From contig JAFXUK010000009.1 in assembly GCA_017525015.1 (NCBI GenBank), positions 1 to 64,000 of the forward strand: a stretch of 64,000 bases of DNA, given 5' to 3'. Source of the stretch: Bacilli bacterium (lineage in GTDB: Bacteria; Bacillota; Bacilli; RF39; UBA660). Numbering within the stretch: the first letter of the stretch is position 1; every line of letters begins with the position of its first letter. Of this stretch, positions 1 through 8,251 are shown piece after piece. Under the pieces are notes generated by a model that was given only the letters and a program-made list of their open reading frames with translations, made no database searches and was not told the origin of the DNA. The translations under genes were made by a program, and so were the position numbers.

Positions 1-684
1 GTCTCATTAAATGTTTCAAATAATTTTCAAATTTTATTTAATAAAGTTGCTTTTCAATTAAATTCAAATTATAGAGAAAATTATTTAAATTTTGAATATA
101 AAAAATTAAGTAATCTTAATGATATAATTAATAACAATAGCAATATTCCAAATACAAATACATATACAACAACAGTTACCAATGGTGAAAGTAAATACTT
201 CAATTCTAAAAATGTAACTCAAATAAGTGGATTAACAGAACAAGAATTAGTAAGTATCTTACAAAGTAATACCGCCTATAAAGGAAAAGCCAAAGTATAT
301 CTTCAAATAGCTCATGATTTAATCTTAGCTGAAAGAAATCATGGAGTTAATGCTTTCTATCTTATGGGATTATATTCATATGAATCAGGATGGATGGGAT
401 CTGCTTTAACTAAGAATTGTAATAATATAGGTGGAGTTAGATTCTATAACCAAACATATGGTAATGGTAAGAAAACTACTAACTGTAATAGTGGATATGC
501 TGGTTTTGATAGTATAAGTGAATTTATTGATTTCCACGCTAATTTATTAGAAAAGAAATACCTTACTCCAGGAGGCAGTCACTACTATGGCACTAGTGTT
601 GCTGATGTAGCAAAAGACTATGGAGCAGGTAATGGTATAGACACAATAATTAGAATAGCTACAAGAGTATCAACAGAATATTAG
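1..684 (+). CDS. Glucosaminidase-type cell-wall hydrolase, 5' end missing
   Basis: The frame is open from the first base of the window to a TAG at 682-684, so the gene begins upstream; the internal ATG at 364 is not its start. The visible 227 residues hold an Asn-rich linker and then a C-terminal domain of the glucosaminidase (lysozyme-like) type, with the probable catalytic Glu in the motif YESGW, the block NNIGG and a conserved Cys on each side of it. The family cleaves peptidoglycan glycan strands outside the cell. The part from TTVTNGE onward is closely similar to the next gene, so the two are tandem paralogues. By analogy the missing part probably carries membrane segments; that is inference. 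Confidence 0.8.
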   Translation, partial: VSLNVSNNFQILFNKVAFQLNSNYRENYLNFEYKKLSNLNDIINNNSNIPNTNTYTTTVTNGESKYFNSKNVTQISGLTEQELVSILQSNTAYKGKAKVYLQIAHDLILAERNHGVNAFYLMGLYSYESGWMGSALTKNCNNIGGVRFYNQTYGNGKKTTNCNSGYAGFDSISEFIDFHANLLEKKYLTPGGSHYYGTSVADVAKDYGAGNGIDTIIRIATRVSTEY

Positions 685-698
685 GAAAGGTGATCGAA

Positions 699-1757
699 AT
701 GTTATTAGATGCACTTGCTCCTTTAGGATTATGTGAAAGAGAAGGACCATTAAGAGTATTTAAAATAATCTATTTACTTATTAGTATTGCTCGTGTCCTA
801 ATCCCTGTAATAATAATCATAATAGGAACAAAAGACTTAATGAATGCAGTTCTACAGAGTAATACTGATGAAATGAAAACAGCACCAGTTATCTTTATCA
901 AAAGATTAATTGCTGGTTTAGCTATTTTTCTAATACCATCATTCATCGATGCAATATTCAATATGGTATCTGGATATGAAAAGACACCATCACAATTTGC
1001 TAGTTGTAGTGTATGTTTAACAAACGGAAAAGACTGTGATACTTTAATTGCTACAGCTATCGAAACGGAAAAATCTCTTCGTGATGCTGAAAGAAAAGAT
1101 ACTAGAGCAAAATTTGAATTATCAGATGCTGATATAGCTAACTGGGAAAAACATAAAGCAGAAAGACTAAAAAGACAACAAGAAAGAAAAGATAATCCAT
1201 CTAGTCAAACAACAGATGGTGATAATATAACTTATGATACAACAGTTACTAATGGTGAAACTAAATATTTCAATTCACGTAATGTATCTCAAATAAGTGG
1301 TTTATCAGTACAAGAATTAACTAATATTCTTCAAAACAATAAAGCATATAATGGTAAAGCTAAAATGTATGTGCCATATGCTCAAGCTTTAATTGATGCT
1401 GAAAGAAATCATGGAGTTAATGCTTTTTATCTTATCGGTGTATATTCTTTAGAATCAGGTTGGTTAGGTTCAACCTTAACTAAAGAATGTAATAACATTG
1501 GTGGTGTTAAGTTCTACAGTTCAAAGCCATATGGAAATGGCAAAATGACTTATCAATGTCGTGGTCAATGGGCTGGATTTGATAGTATTGATGGATTTAT
1601 TGATTATCAATCAAGCTTATTAGAAAGAGCTTACTTAACTCCAGGAGCTTCTCACTATTATGGTACTAGTGTTGCTGATGTAGCAAAAGACTATGGACAT
1701 AGTAGTGGAGTAAACTCTATCATTCAAATAGCTATGAAAGTTTCAAGTGAATATTAA
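699..1757 (+). CDS. Membrane-anchored glucosaminidase with two-helix pilin-like N-terminus
   Basis: The start ATG at 699 has AGGTGA at good distance; an in-frame GTG at 690 lies inside that ribosome site and is less likely. Of 352 residues, about 20-43 and 66-87 are hydrophobic helices separated by a short polar loop, an arrangement like small type IV secretion pilin (TrbC/VirB2-like) subunits. A loop with three Cys (about 102-111) and a charged Lys/Arg/Glu-rich linker follow. Residues from about 215 form a glucosaminidase domain with LESGW (probable catalytic Glu) and NNIGG. It starts 14 bases after its paralogue, so the two form one unit. The pilin resemblance is by eye and could be a generic two-helix anchor. 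Confidence 0.8.
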   Translation: MLLDALAPLGLCEREGPLRVFKIIYLLISIARVLIPVIIIIIGTKDLMNAVLQSNTDEMKTAPVIFIKRLIAGLAIFLIPSFIDAIFNMVSGYEKTPSQFASCSVCLTNGKDCDTLIATAIETEKSLRDAERKDTRAKFELSDADIANWEKHKAERLKRQQERKDNPSSQTTDGDNITYDTTVTNGETKYFNSRNVSQISGLSVQELTNILQNNKAYNGKAKMYVPYAQALIDAERNHGVNAFYLIGVYSLESGWLGSTLTKECNNIGGVKFYSSKPYGNGKMTYQCRGQWAGFDSIDGFIDYQSSLLERAYLTPGASHYYGTSVADVAKDYGHSSGVNSIIQIAMKVSSEY

Positions 1758-1787
1758 AAAAACTATAGAATAATCTATAGTTTTTTA
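1756..1787. terminator. Bidirectional intrinsic terminator
   Basis: The stem AAAACTATAG/CTATAGTTTT around a short loop, with A-tract before and T-tract after, lies between two convergent genes and can end transcription from both sides. Confidence 0.85.
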
Positions 1788-1788
1788 T

Positions 1789-3180
1789 TTACCACATTTG
1801 TGTATAATTACCGTCTTCTTTATACACATCATCCATTAAAACTACGAAAGTATAAATACTTCTTCTATGTTCTAAATCATATTTTGGAACAGTTGTCATA
1901 ACAACTCCACCAGTAGTATTTAAAGACTCAGCAATATAATAGTTTTCATCATCCCATCCAGCAAGTATTGCTGCATGACCACTTAAACCAATTAAATCTC
2001 CAGCTTTAACTTTTCCAGAATTCATTAACTCAGGAGTAATATTTAATTTAGTACCTAAATCTGGCATTGAACGATGAGTTGTATCACCATCTTCACCAGC
2101 ACCAATATCACCAACATCGAAACCACCATTTAATAACGTCCAAGCTACAAATCCAGAACAATCTAATCCGTTAGGATAATACTCGTTTCTAACCCATTTA
2201 CCCCAGTTAGTGAAGTTCTTCAAATCACATCCCCAAATAGCAGGGCCAACATAGTTTGCTCCTTTAGCTAAAGTACTAAATTTAGATTCATGTAGATACA
2301 TACCTCGATGATAGTATCTACCTTCACCGTCTACTTTAGGGAACGGATCATAATTCTCTAACCTTCCATTTTCATAGAAGTAATCAATTCGATAAGAAAA
2401 CTCTAATGTAGCAAATCTAGCTGCTGCTAAAACCCCAGCACGAGTTCCATAACCAGCTTCATCAACTCTATCAAATAATATCTTATCTATTAAATCAGCA
2501 TCTTCTTTAGAAAACTGTCTACAAGCAATATATTTTTTAGAAAAATCAATTTCTGGTTTTCTAATCAAAGGAGTAACTATAACATTAACCTTACCAGCTA
2601 AACCTCCATCACCAGTTATCTTAACAGTAGTAGTACCATAACCAACAGCTTCTATTTCACCGTTTTGATTAACAGTAGCAATACTTTCATTATCACTTGA
2701 CCAAGTAACATCATCACTACCATCACCAAGTTTAACGACATTATATGTAATCTTTTCTTTTCTTCCCTTATACATATAAACATATTCTTTACTTGGTTTA
2801 ACTTCTAATACTTTATTAATTTTAACTTTTTGCGTATTCAAATTACTAAGATTACCATATCTATCTTTTAAATAAATATCATAATCACCATCATTTAAAA
2901 TAAAACTACAATTATCTTGTTTAGCAGTAATCCAATCATCGCTGTTTTTATCTACTTCTTCACCTTTAGGAATAACTAAACAATATGTTGTCTTATCAAA
3001 CTTATAAAAATAATTACCAACATCAATATTAATAACCATTTTATCTTCATATTTTATACTATCGCTTAATTCAATATTAGTTACAAAAGGTGCAGCTGTA
3101 AAATTAGCTATAATCAATGTAACAATCAACACTAAAAAAAGAGAAATGATAAAAATAGGATATATAGCTTTTTTTAACAT
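1789..3180 (-). CDS. Membrane-anchored NlpC/P60-like hydrolase with Ig-like domain
   Basis: 463 residues if the ATG at 3180 is used; a GTG at 3189 is in frame, but the G-rich ribosome site GGGGTG suits the ATG better. A signal-anchor helix spans about residues 5-27. A bacterial Ig-like (Big_2 type) domain lies near 130-205, with the typical WSSDN, IATV and G-T-T-V-K-I-T pattern. The C-terminal third looks like an NlpC/P60 papain-like peptidase: nucleophile Cys in LDCSGFV and His in GHAAIL. Such enzymes cut peptidoglycan stem peptides on the outer face of the membrane. It converges on the glucosaminidase pair, which fits a wall-remodelling cluster. The exact substrate cannot be read. Confidence 0.78.
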   Translation of the reverse strand: MLKKAIYPIFIISLFLVLIVTLIIANFTAAPFVTNIELSDSIKYEDKMVINIDVGNYFYKFDKTTYCLVIPKGEEVDKNSDDWITAKQDNCSFILNDGDYDIYLKDRYGNLSNLNTQKVKINKVLEVKPSKEYVYMYKGRKEKITYNVVKLGDGSDDVTWSSDNESIATVNQNGEIEAVGYGTTTVKITGDGGLAGKVNVIVTPLIRKPEIDFSKKYIACRQFSKEDADLIDKILFDRVDEAGYGTRAGVLAAARFATLEFSYRIDYFYENGRLENYDPFPKVDGEGRYYHRGMYLHESKFSTLAKGANYVGPAIWGCDLKNFTNWGKWVRNEYYPNGLDCSGFVAWTLLNGGFDVGDIGAGEDGDTTHRSMPDLGTKLNITPELMNSGKVKAGDLIGLSGHAAILAGWDDENYYIAESLNTTGGVVMTTVPKYDLEHRRSIYTFVVLMDDVYKEDGNYTQMW

Positions 3181-3261
3181 ATCACACACCCCAAATTCGT
3201 AAATATTATAACATAAAGAAATAATTCATAAAAATTTAACTATTTATTAAAAAGTAAAGTG

Positions 3262-3290
3262 ATGACAAAAATCTTAAATAATAGTATAAT
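3262..3290 (+). promoter_or_regulatory. Promoter of the nucleoside kinase-gap unit
   Basis: ATGACA (close to TTGACA) and a perfect TATAAT are separated by 17 bases, 27 bases before the start codon. Confidence 0.75.
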
Positions 3291-3317
3291 TACTTTAGAA
3301 TAAGAGAGGTATTTAAT

Positions 3318-4988
3318 ATGGCAACAAATAGAGCAAACGTTACTTTTAGTGATGGTACCGTAATTGAAGTAGAAAAAGGTACTACTGTATACGATCTTAG
3401 CAAAATCTATAAGAAAAAAATGAAATATAGCATAGTTGGAGCAGAAGCTGATAACGAAATAGTTCCAATGGAAACTAAGATTATGAGAAACACTAAATTA
3501 GACTTTATAGATATAACAAGTACAAATGGATATAAGATAAATAAATGTGGCTTACAATTTGTTATCGAAGTAGCATTAAAAGAAGCATTTGGTGAAGGAT
3601 ATGATGTAATATATGATCACTCAATAGCAAATGGCTTACATATGACAATCGATTGTGAGAAAAAATTCACATTAAATGATGCTAAAAAGTTAAAAACAAA
3701 AATGAATGAAATCATCGCTAATGATGAAAGAATATATAACTTAAATGTTGAAAACAAAGAAGCTATTTCTTATTACAACAAAGTTAAAGCACCTGAGAAA
3801 TCATCTAACATTCATAACTTAACTAATAAGATAGTTACTATGTATAAACTACGTAATTATTTAAACTATTTCTATTCAGAAATGCCATACTCAACTGGTT
3901 GTTTAAATAAATATGATTTAGTTTTCCTAGGAGATAATAAATTAGTTTTACTATTCCCATCTCCAAATAGTAAATACAAAGTACCTGAATATATCCATTA
4001 TCAAAACGTAATTAAATGTTTTGAAGAATCAAAGAAATGGGCTAATTCAGTTGGTATACCTTATTTAGCAGACATTAATAATGTCGTATCAGAATCTAAA
4101 GTAGAAGGCTTAATTAAAATAGTAGAAGCTGACTATGATAATCGTATTCATGATTTAGTTTCTGATGTAATTAAGAAAAAAGCTAAATACGTATTACTTG
4201 CTGGTCCATCATCAAGTGGAAAAACAACTACTACTAAAAAGATAGCTCTTCAATTTAGAAGTAGAGGATATGAAACTTTAGTAATATCAGTAGATGACTT
4301 CTTTAAAGAAAGAGTTGATTCTCCGAAAGATGAAAATGGGCATTATGATTTCGAATGCTTAGAAGCGTTAGACATAAAGTTATTAAGTAAAACATTAAAA
4401 GACTTACAAGCTGGTAAAAAAGTAGATCTTCCAGAATTTAACTTCGTAACTGGTGAAAAAGAATATAAAAATGATCCAGTTAAATTAGGAGAAAACGCTA
4501 TTATTCTTCTAGAAGGATTACATTGCTTAAATGATGCAATGACTCCTGATTTAGATCCTGCTTTAAAATATAAAGTATACTTAAGTCCATTTACACCACT
4601 AAATTACGATAGACATAACTATGTATCAACAACAGATTTAAGACTATTACGTCGTATTGTTAGAGATAACAGAGATCGTGCTATCGATGTTGGTAAAACA
4701 ATTAGTTATTGGCAAACAGTAAGATCTGGTGAAGAAAAATATATCTTCCCATTTATAAACAATGTAGATACTATTTTAAATACATCATTAATATATGAAG
4801 TTGGTGTACTTAAAGTATTTGCTGAACCATTGCTTTATTCAGTTAAAACTAACTCACCATCTTATAATGAAGCAAGAAGATTAATTAATTCATTAAGAGT
4901 ATTCTTCCCAATTCCATCAGACTATGTTCCTGATGAATCAATCTTAAGAGAATTTATTGGTAAGAGCTCTTTTGAAAAGTTTAGATAG
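3318..4988 (+). CDS. TGS-domain uridine kinase-like nucleoside kinase
   Basis: 556 residues, with AGAGGT before the ATG. The N-terminus (about 5-65) is a TGS domain as in threonyl-tRNA synthetase, followed by a region like the synthetase second additional domain. From about residue 285 comes a phosphoribulokinase/uridine kinase domain with Walker A GPSSSGKTT and the downstream VDDFF motif. This known architecture is annotated as nucleoside (uridine) kinase, expected to phosphorylate pyrimidine nucleosides with ATP or GTP in the cytoplasm. Length is normal for the family. It is the first gene of a unit with gap, 14 bases downstream. Substrate specificity is not proven by sequence. Confidence 0.88.
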   Translation: MATNRANVTFSDGTVIEVEKGTTVYDLSKIYKKKMKYSIVGAEADNEIVPMETKIMRNTKLDFIDITSTNGYKINKCGLQFVIEVALKEAFGEGYDVIYDHSIANGLHMTIDCEKKFTLNDAKKLKTKMNEIIANDERIYNLNVENKEAISYYNKVKAPEKSSNIHNLTNKIVTMYKLRNYLNYFYSEMPYSTGCLNKYDLVFLGDNKLVLLFPSPNSKYKVPEYIHYQNVIKCFEESKKWANSVGIPYLADINNVVSESKVEGLIKIVEADYDNRIHDLVSDVIKKKAKYVLLAGPSSSGKTTTTKKIALQFRSRGYETLVISVDDFFKERVDSPKDENGHYDFECLEALDIKLLSKTLKDLQAGKKVDLPEFNFVTGEKEYKNDPVKLGENAIILLEGLHCLNDAMTPDLDPALKYKVYLSPFTPLNYDRHNYVSTTDLRLLRRIVRDNRDRAIDVGKTISYWQTVRSGEEKYIFPFINNVDTILNTSLIYEVGVLKVFAEPLLYSVKTNSPSYNEARRLINSLRVFFPIPSDYVPDESILREFIGKSSFEKFR

Positions 4989-5002
4989 AAAGAGGTAATA
5001 AA

Positions 5003-6016
5003 ATGATAAAAGTTGCAATTAATGGTTTTGGTCGTATTGGTAGACTTGCATTCAGAGAAATGATTACAGGAAGTGATTTCGATGTTGTAGCTATCAACGA
5101 TTTAACAGATGCAGAAACATTAGCTTACTTACTAAAATATGATACTAATCATCGTTCATTCCATGAAGACATAATCGATTTCGAAGGTGATGAAATCGTA
5201 ATCAAAGGAACAAAGAGAATCAAAGTATTCGCAGAACAAGATCCTGAAAAACTTCCATGGAGAGATCTAGATGTAGATGTAGTACTAGAATGTACTGGAC
5301 ATTTTACAGATTTAGAAGGAGCTAAAAAACATATCACTGCTGGAGCTAAAAAAGTTATTATTTCCGCACCAGGCAAAGGAGATATGAAGACAATCGTATA
5401 TAATGTTAACTCTGATATACTTGATGGAACTGAAGAAGTTATCTCAGCAGCATCATGTACTACTAACTGTTTAGCACCTGTCTTAAAAGTAATAGAAGAC
5501 AATATTGGCATAGTAAAAGGATATATGACTACTGTTCATGCATATACTAATGATCAAGCAACATTAGATATTCCTCATAAAAAAGGAATCCTTGCTCGTC
5601 GTGGACGTGCTTGTGCTATGAATATCGTACCTGCTTCAACAGGAGCAGCATCTGCTATCGGAAAAGTTATTCCTTCAATTGATGGAAAACTAGACGGAAA
5701 TGCCTTCCGTGTTCCAGTGTCAGATGGTTCTGTAATTGATGTTACACTAGAATTAGCAAGAAACACTACAGTTGAAGAATTAAATAAACTATTTGAAGAA
5801 AACCAAAACGAAACATTAAAATTCACAATGGATCCTATTGTATCAAGTGATATTCTTGGTAAGAAAGTAGGAGCTACTGTTGATGGATTATTAACTAATG
5901 TTTTAGATAGTGATGGTAAACAATTAGTTAAAGTAGTAGCATGGTATGACAATGAAATGGGTTATACTGCTCAAATGATGAGAACAGCTAAAAAACTAAT
6001 GAATATTGAAAAATAA
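5003..6016 (+). CDS. gap: Glyceraldehyde-3-phosphate dehydrogenase, type I
   Basis: 337 residues, the usual length. It converts glyceraldehyde-3-phosphate, NAD and phosphate to 1,3-bisphosphoglycerate in glycolysis. The Rossmann motif NGFGRIGR opens the protein, Asp follows Asn in AIND (typical of NAD rather than NADP preference), and the nucleophile Cys lies in SCTTNCLAP near residue 152. The C-terminal WYDNEMGY block is intact. All key residues look normal, in contrast to the divergent phosphoglycerate kinase and mutase just downstream. It ends in its own strong terminator, so the next gene is a separate unit. Confidence 0.97.
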   Translation: MIKVAINGFGRIGRLAFREMITGSDFDVVAINDLTDAETLAYLLKYDTNHRSFHEDIIDFEGDEIVIKGTKRIKVFAEQDPEKLPWRDLDVDVVLECTGHFTDLEGAKKHITAGAKKVIISAPGKGDMKTIVYNVNSDILDGTEEVISAASCTTNCLAPVLKVIEDNIGIVKGYMTTVHAYTNDQATLDIPHKKGILARRGRACAMNIVPASTGAASAIGKVIPSIDGKLDGNAFRVPVSDGSVIDVTLELARNTTVEELNKLFEENQNETLKFTMDPIVSSDILGKKVGATVDGLLTNVLDSDGKQLVKVVAWYDNEMGYTAQMMRTAKKLMNIEK

Positions 6017-6038
6017 GTGCTCAGCACTTATTTTTTTT
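6011..6038 (+). terminator. Intrinsic terminator of gap
   Basis: A perfect 9-base stem AATAAGTGC/GCACTTATT with a 3-base loop is followed by eight or more T. Confidence 0.9.
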
Positions 6039-6070
6039 ACTACTTTACATAATCAACATAAAATTACTTA

Positions 6071-6100
6071 TTGTAAATAAAAAAAATATATCATATAATA
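6071..6100 (+). promoter_or_regulatory. Promoter of the phosphoglycerate kinase-like gene
   Basis: TTGTAA and TATAAT at about 17 bases spacing, just upstream of the GGTGAT ribosome site. Coordinates may be off by one base. Confidence 0.7.
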
Positions 6101-6115
6101 ATACTAGGTGATGAT

Positions 6116-7303
6116 ATGAAACGCAGGATACAGGACATGGAGGTTAGAAATAAAAAAGTACTTCTTAGATGCGACTTTAATGTACCTGTTGCCGATGGCA
6201 AGATCCTTGACGATAGCAAAATCATCGCTTCTTTGAATACTATCAATTACTTAGTAAAAGAAGGAGCAAGGATAATTATATTATCCCATTTTGGTAAAGT
6301 TAAAAGTGAAGGAGATAAACCCAAGAATTCTCTTGCACCTATAGCTGCCCGTCTTCAAGAATTGGTAAATACCAAAGTTATCTTTTCTAAACAGACTCGC
6401 AGTCTTTACCTTGAAGCTAAAATTGATAGCATGAATCCTGGGGAGATCATCGTTCTAGAAAATACTAGATTTGAAGATGTCCCTGATAAGCTTGAGAGTG
6501 GCAATGACACTCAACTAGCTATGTATTGGGCAGGTTTAGCCGACATATTTTGTTTGGATGCTTTTGGTTCAGCGCATAGAGAGCATGCATCAACTTCTGG
6601 CGTTGCTAAATACCTACCTAGTTGTATTGGATTCCTTGTTCAACATGAAGTTGAAATGCTAGACAAATATATTTTAGCTGCTAAAAAACCATTTACTATC
6701 GTTATGGGCGGTGCAAAGGTTGAAGATAAGGTAGAACTTATTGAAGCTCTAATCCCTCAATGTGATCATCTTCTTTTAACAGGAGGTATCGCAAATTCTT
6801 GTTTAGTATCACTTGGTTTCGATGTAGGTAGTTCTTTACGAACTAAAGACCCTCAAATATTAGTGAGATTAAGGGAACTACTAGTTCAGTATCGTGACAA
6901 AATCATGGTACCAGTAGATGTAATCATCAGTCGTGTTTATAATGATTCTTATATAGAACATATAAACATAGATAAAATTCAAGAGGACGATATCGTTTAC
7001 GATATCGGCGCTAAGACCGTTAACAAGTATCGAGAAGTTATTAATTCGTCTCAAACAATTTTTGTTAACGGCACTGCAGGAAAGTACGAAGACATACGTT
7101 TTGCAACAGGGACTAGAGAACTGTTGAATGCCATTGCGGATACCAACGCTATTAAAGTAGTCGGTGGTGGAGATGGCGTTAGTGCTGTAAAAAGTTTTAG
7201 ATTAGAAGATAAATTTACCTTCTTATCTACCGGTGGCGGAGCTACGCTCGAGTATATTATTAATGGGGGCCTACCTGCAATAGATAACATCCAAGATGTT
7301 TAA
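6116..7303 (+). CDS. pgk: Divergent phosphoglycerate kinase
   Basis: 395 residues, the full family length. Phosphoglycerate kinase moves phosphate from 1,3-bisphosphoglycerate to ADP in glycolysis. The motifs DFNVPV, ENTRFE, DAFGSAHREHAST, GGAKVEDK, GGGD and STGGGATLE are present, so the fold is certain. Several otherwise near-invariant places differ: the HLGRPKG block reads HFGKVKS (Arg to Lys at a substrate contact) and the nucleotide-loop GPMGVFE reads GTAGKYE. Base and codon use is less AT-biased than in gap or the ribosomal genes, with many GCC, CTT and CGT-type choices, and is shared with the next gene. It may be a slow enzyme, a changed-specificity paralogue or a transferred copy. Confidence 0.85.
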   Translation: MKRRIQDMEVRNKKVLLRCDFNVPVADGKILDDSKIIASLNTINYLVKEGARIIILSHFGKVKSEGDKPKNSLAPIAARLQELVNTKVIFSKQTRSLYLEAKIDSMNPGEIIVLENTRFEDVPDKLESGNDTQLAMYWAGLADIFCLDAFGSAHREHASTSGVAKYLPSCIGFLVQHEVEMLDKYILAAKKPFTIVMGGAKVEDKVELIEALIPQCDHLLLTGGIANSCLVSLGFDVGSSLRTKDPQILVRLRELLVQYRDKIMVPVDVIISRVYNDSYIEHINIDKIQEDDIVYDIGAKTVNKYREVINSSQTIFVNGTAGKYEDIRFATGTRELLNAIADTNAIKVVGGGDGVSAVKSFRLEDKFTFLSTGGGATLEYIINGGLPAIDNIQDV

Positions 7304-7409
7304 AACATCACCTTCTAAATAATTCGTTTATTTAGATAATATTATTTAACGGTACATAGCTATCAATTATGTATTCTATTCTATTCTTTTAGAAAAGGAT
7401 ATGTTTTTC

Positions 7410-8171
7410 ATGAATAATGAAATTAAATTGTTGGTAGTGTGTAGTAAAAACGATATAAATTCGTTTATATCAAAAATGAAAATTGTTTCGAAAGAAATAA
7501 TCGTTAAGTATACTGCAGATACTTATAAAAAAGCGTTAAATATTATTAATGAAGCCACAAGCACATTTGATGCTATCATTATTGATGGCACATTCACTGA
7601 TGAGAATGTATTATGCCTTTTAAAAGGCTATATTAACGAAATGTTAATTTCGCGAACAATCATTATTGATAATATCAAGATGGATTGTTATAACTTGTCT
7701 TCGAGTAAATACCAAATATTTAATATCTTTCCTAAAAGTTATAAACCCGAAGAATTAATAATCTCACTAAAAGAAATCAAAAGTAAGAATGAAATTTACA
7801 ACCTAAAAAAGATTTCATTGTATGATGAAATAGCAGTGGTCTTAAAAAGACTTGGAATCGCGCCCGATATTAATGGTTTCCATTATTTAAGGAAAGCAAT
7901 CTATGAATGCTATTTACATCCTGAATTGCTGACATCTATTACGAAAAAAGTCTATCCTATGCTTTCTACTACTTTCGACAAGAATGAAAGATGTATTGAG
8001 CGTTCGATTAGATTTGCAATTGAAACTGGGTGGAATCGTGGAGATTACGAATATTCGTCTAGTCTCTTTCGTAGCTGTGTTGGTTACAATACGGCGAAAC
8101 CCACCAATAGCGAATTCATTGCTGTCATAGTAGACATGTTGCTTATTCAAAAAGGAAAAACATCATACTAG
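7410..8171 (+). CDS. Spo0A-like response regulator with degenerate receiver
   Basis: 253 residues from ATG 7410, which has AAAAGGAT at proper distance; the ATG at 7401 is too close to it. The C-terminal half (about 135-250) matches the Spo0A DNA-binding domain: DEIAVVLKRLGI, a GFHYLRKAI block, IERSIRFAIETGWNRG and PTNSEFIAV. This family binds 0A boxes and controls entry into sporulation. The N-terminal half looks like a receiver domain: a central Asp in IIIDG and a Lys near the end of the fold remain, but the acidic pair that binds magnesium is replaced by CS in VVCSKND. Phosphorylation is therefore doubtful. No other sporulation gene is seen here. Codon use resembles the pgk-like gene before it. 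Confidence 0.85.
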   Translation: MNNEIKLLVVCSKNDINSFISKMKIVSKEIIVKYTADTYKKALNIINEATSTFDAIIIDGTFTDENVLCLLKGYINEMLISRTIIIDNIKMDCYNLSSSKYQIFNIFPKSYKPEELIISLKEIKSKNEIYNLKKISLYDEIAVVLKRLGIAPDINGFHYLRKAIYECYLHPELLTSITKKVYPMLSTTFDKNERCIERSIRFAIETGWNRGDYEYSSSLFRSCVGYNTAKPTNSEFIAVIVDMLLIQKGKTSY

Positions 8172-8178
8172 CTTTTGG

Positions 8179-8204
8179 AAAGACCCTTTTGGGTCTTTTT
8201 TTAT
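8179..8204 (+). terminator. Intrinsic terminator of the Spo0A-like gene
   Basis: AAAGACCC/GGGTCTTT stem with a TTTT loop, followed by a T-tract. Confidence 0.9.
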
Positions 8205-8251
8205 TTATAAAAAAAAGTTTATATGCTATTATAAAATTAGGAGTATGTACA

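Noticed and set aside
364..366. ATG 364 as the start of the first gene
   Set aside because: The frame is open back to base 1 and the upstream residues match the paralogue, so this is an internal Met.
7295..7309. Palindrome GATGTTTAAAACATC at the end of pgk, and a hairpin at 7315-7335
   Set aside because: Neither has a T-tract or lies at a clear promoter, so I could not support a terminator or operator.
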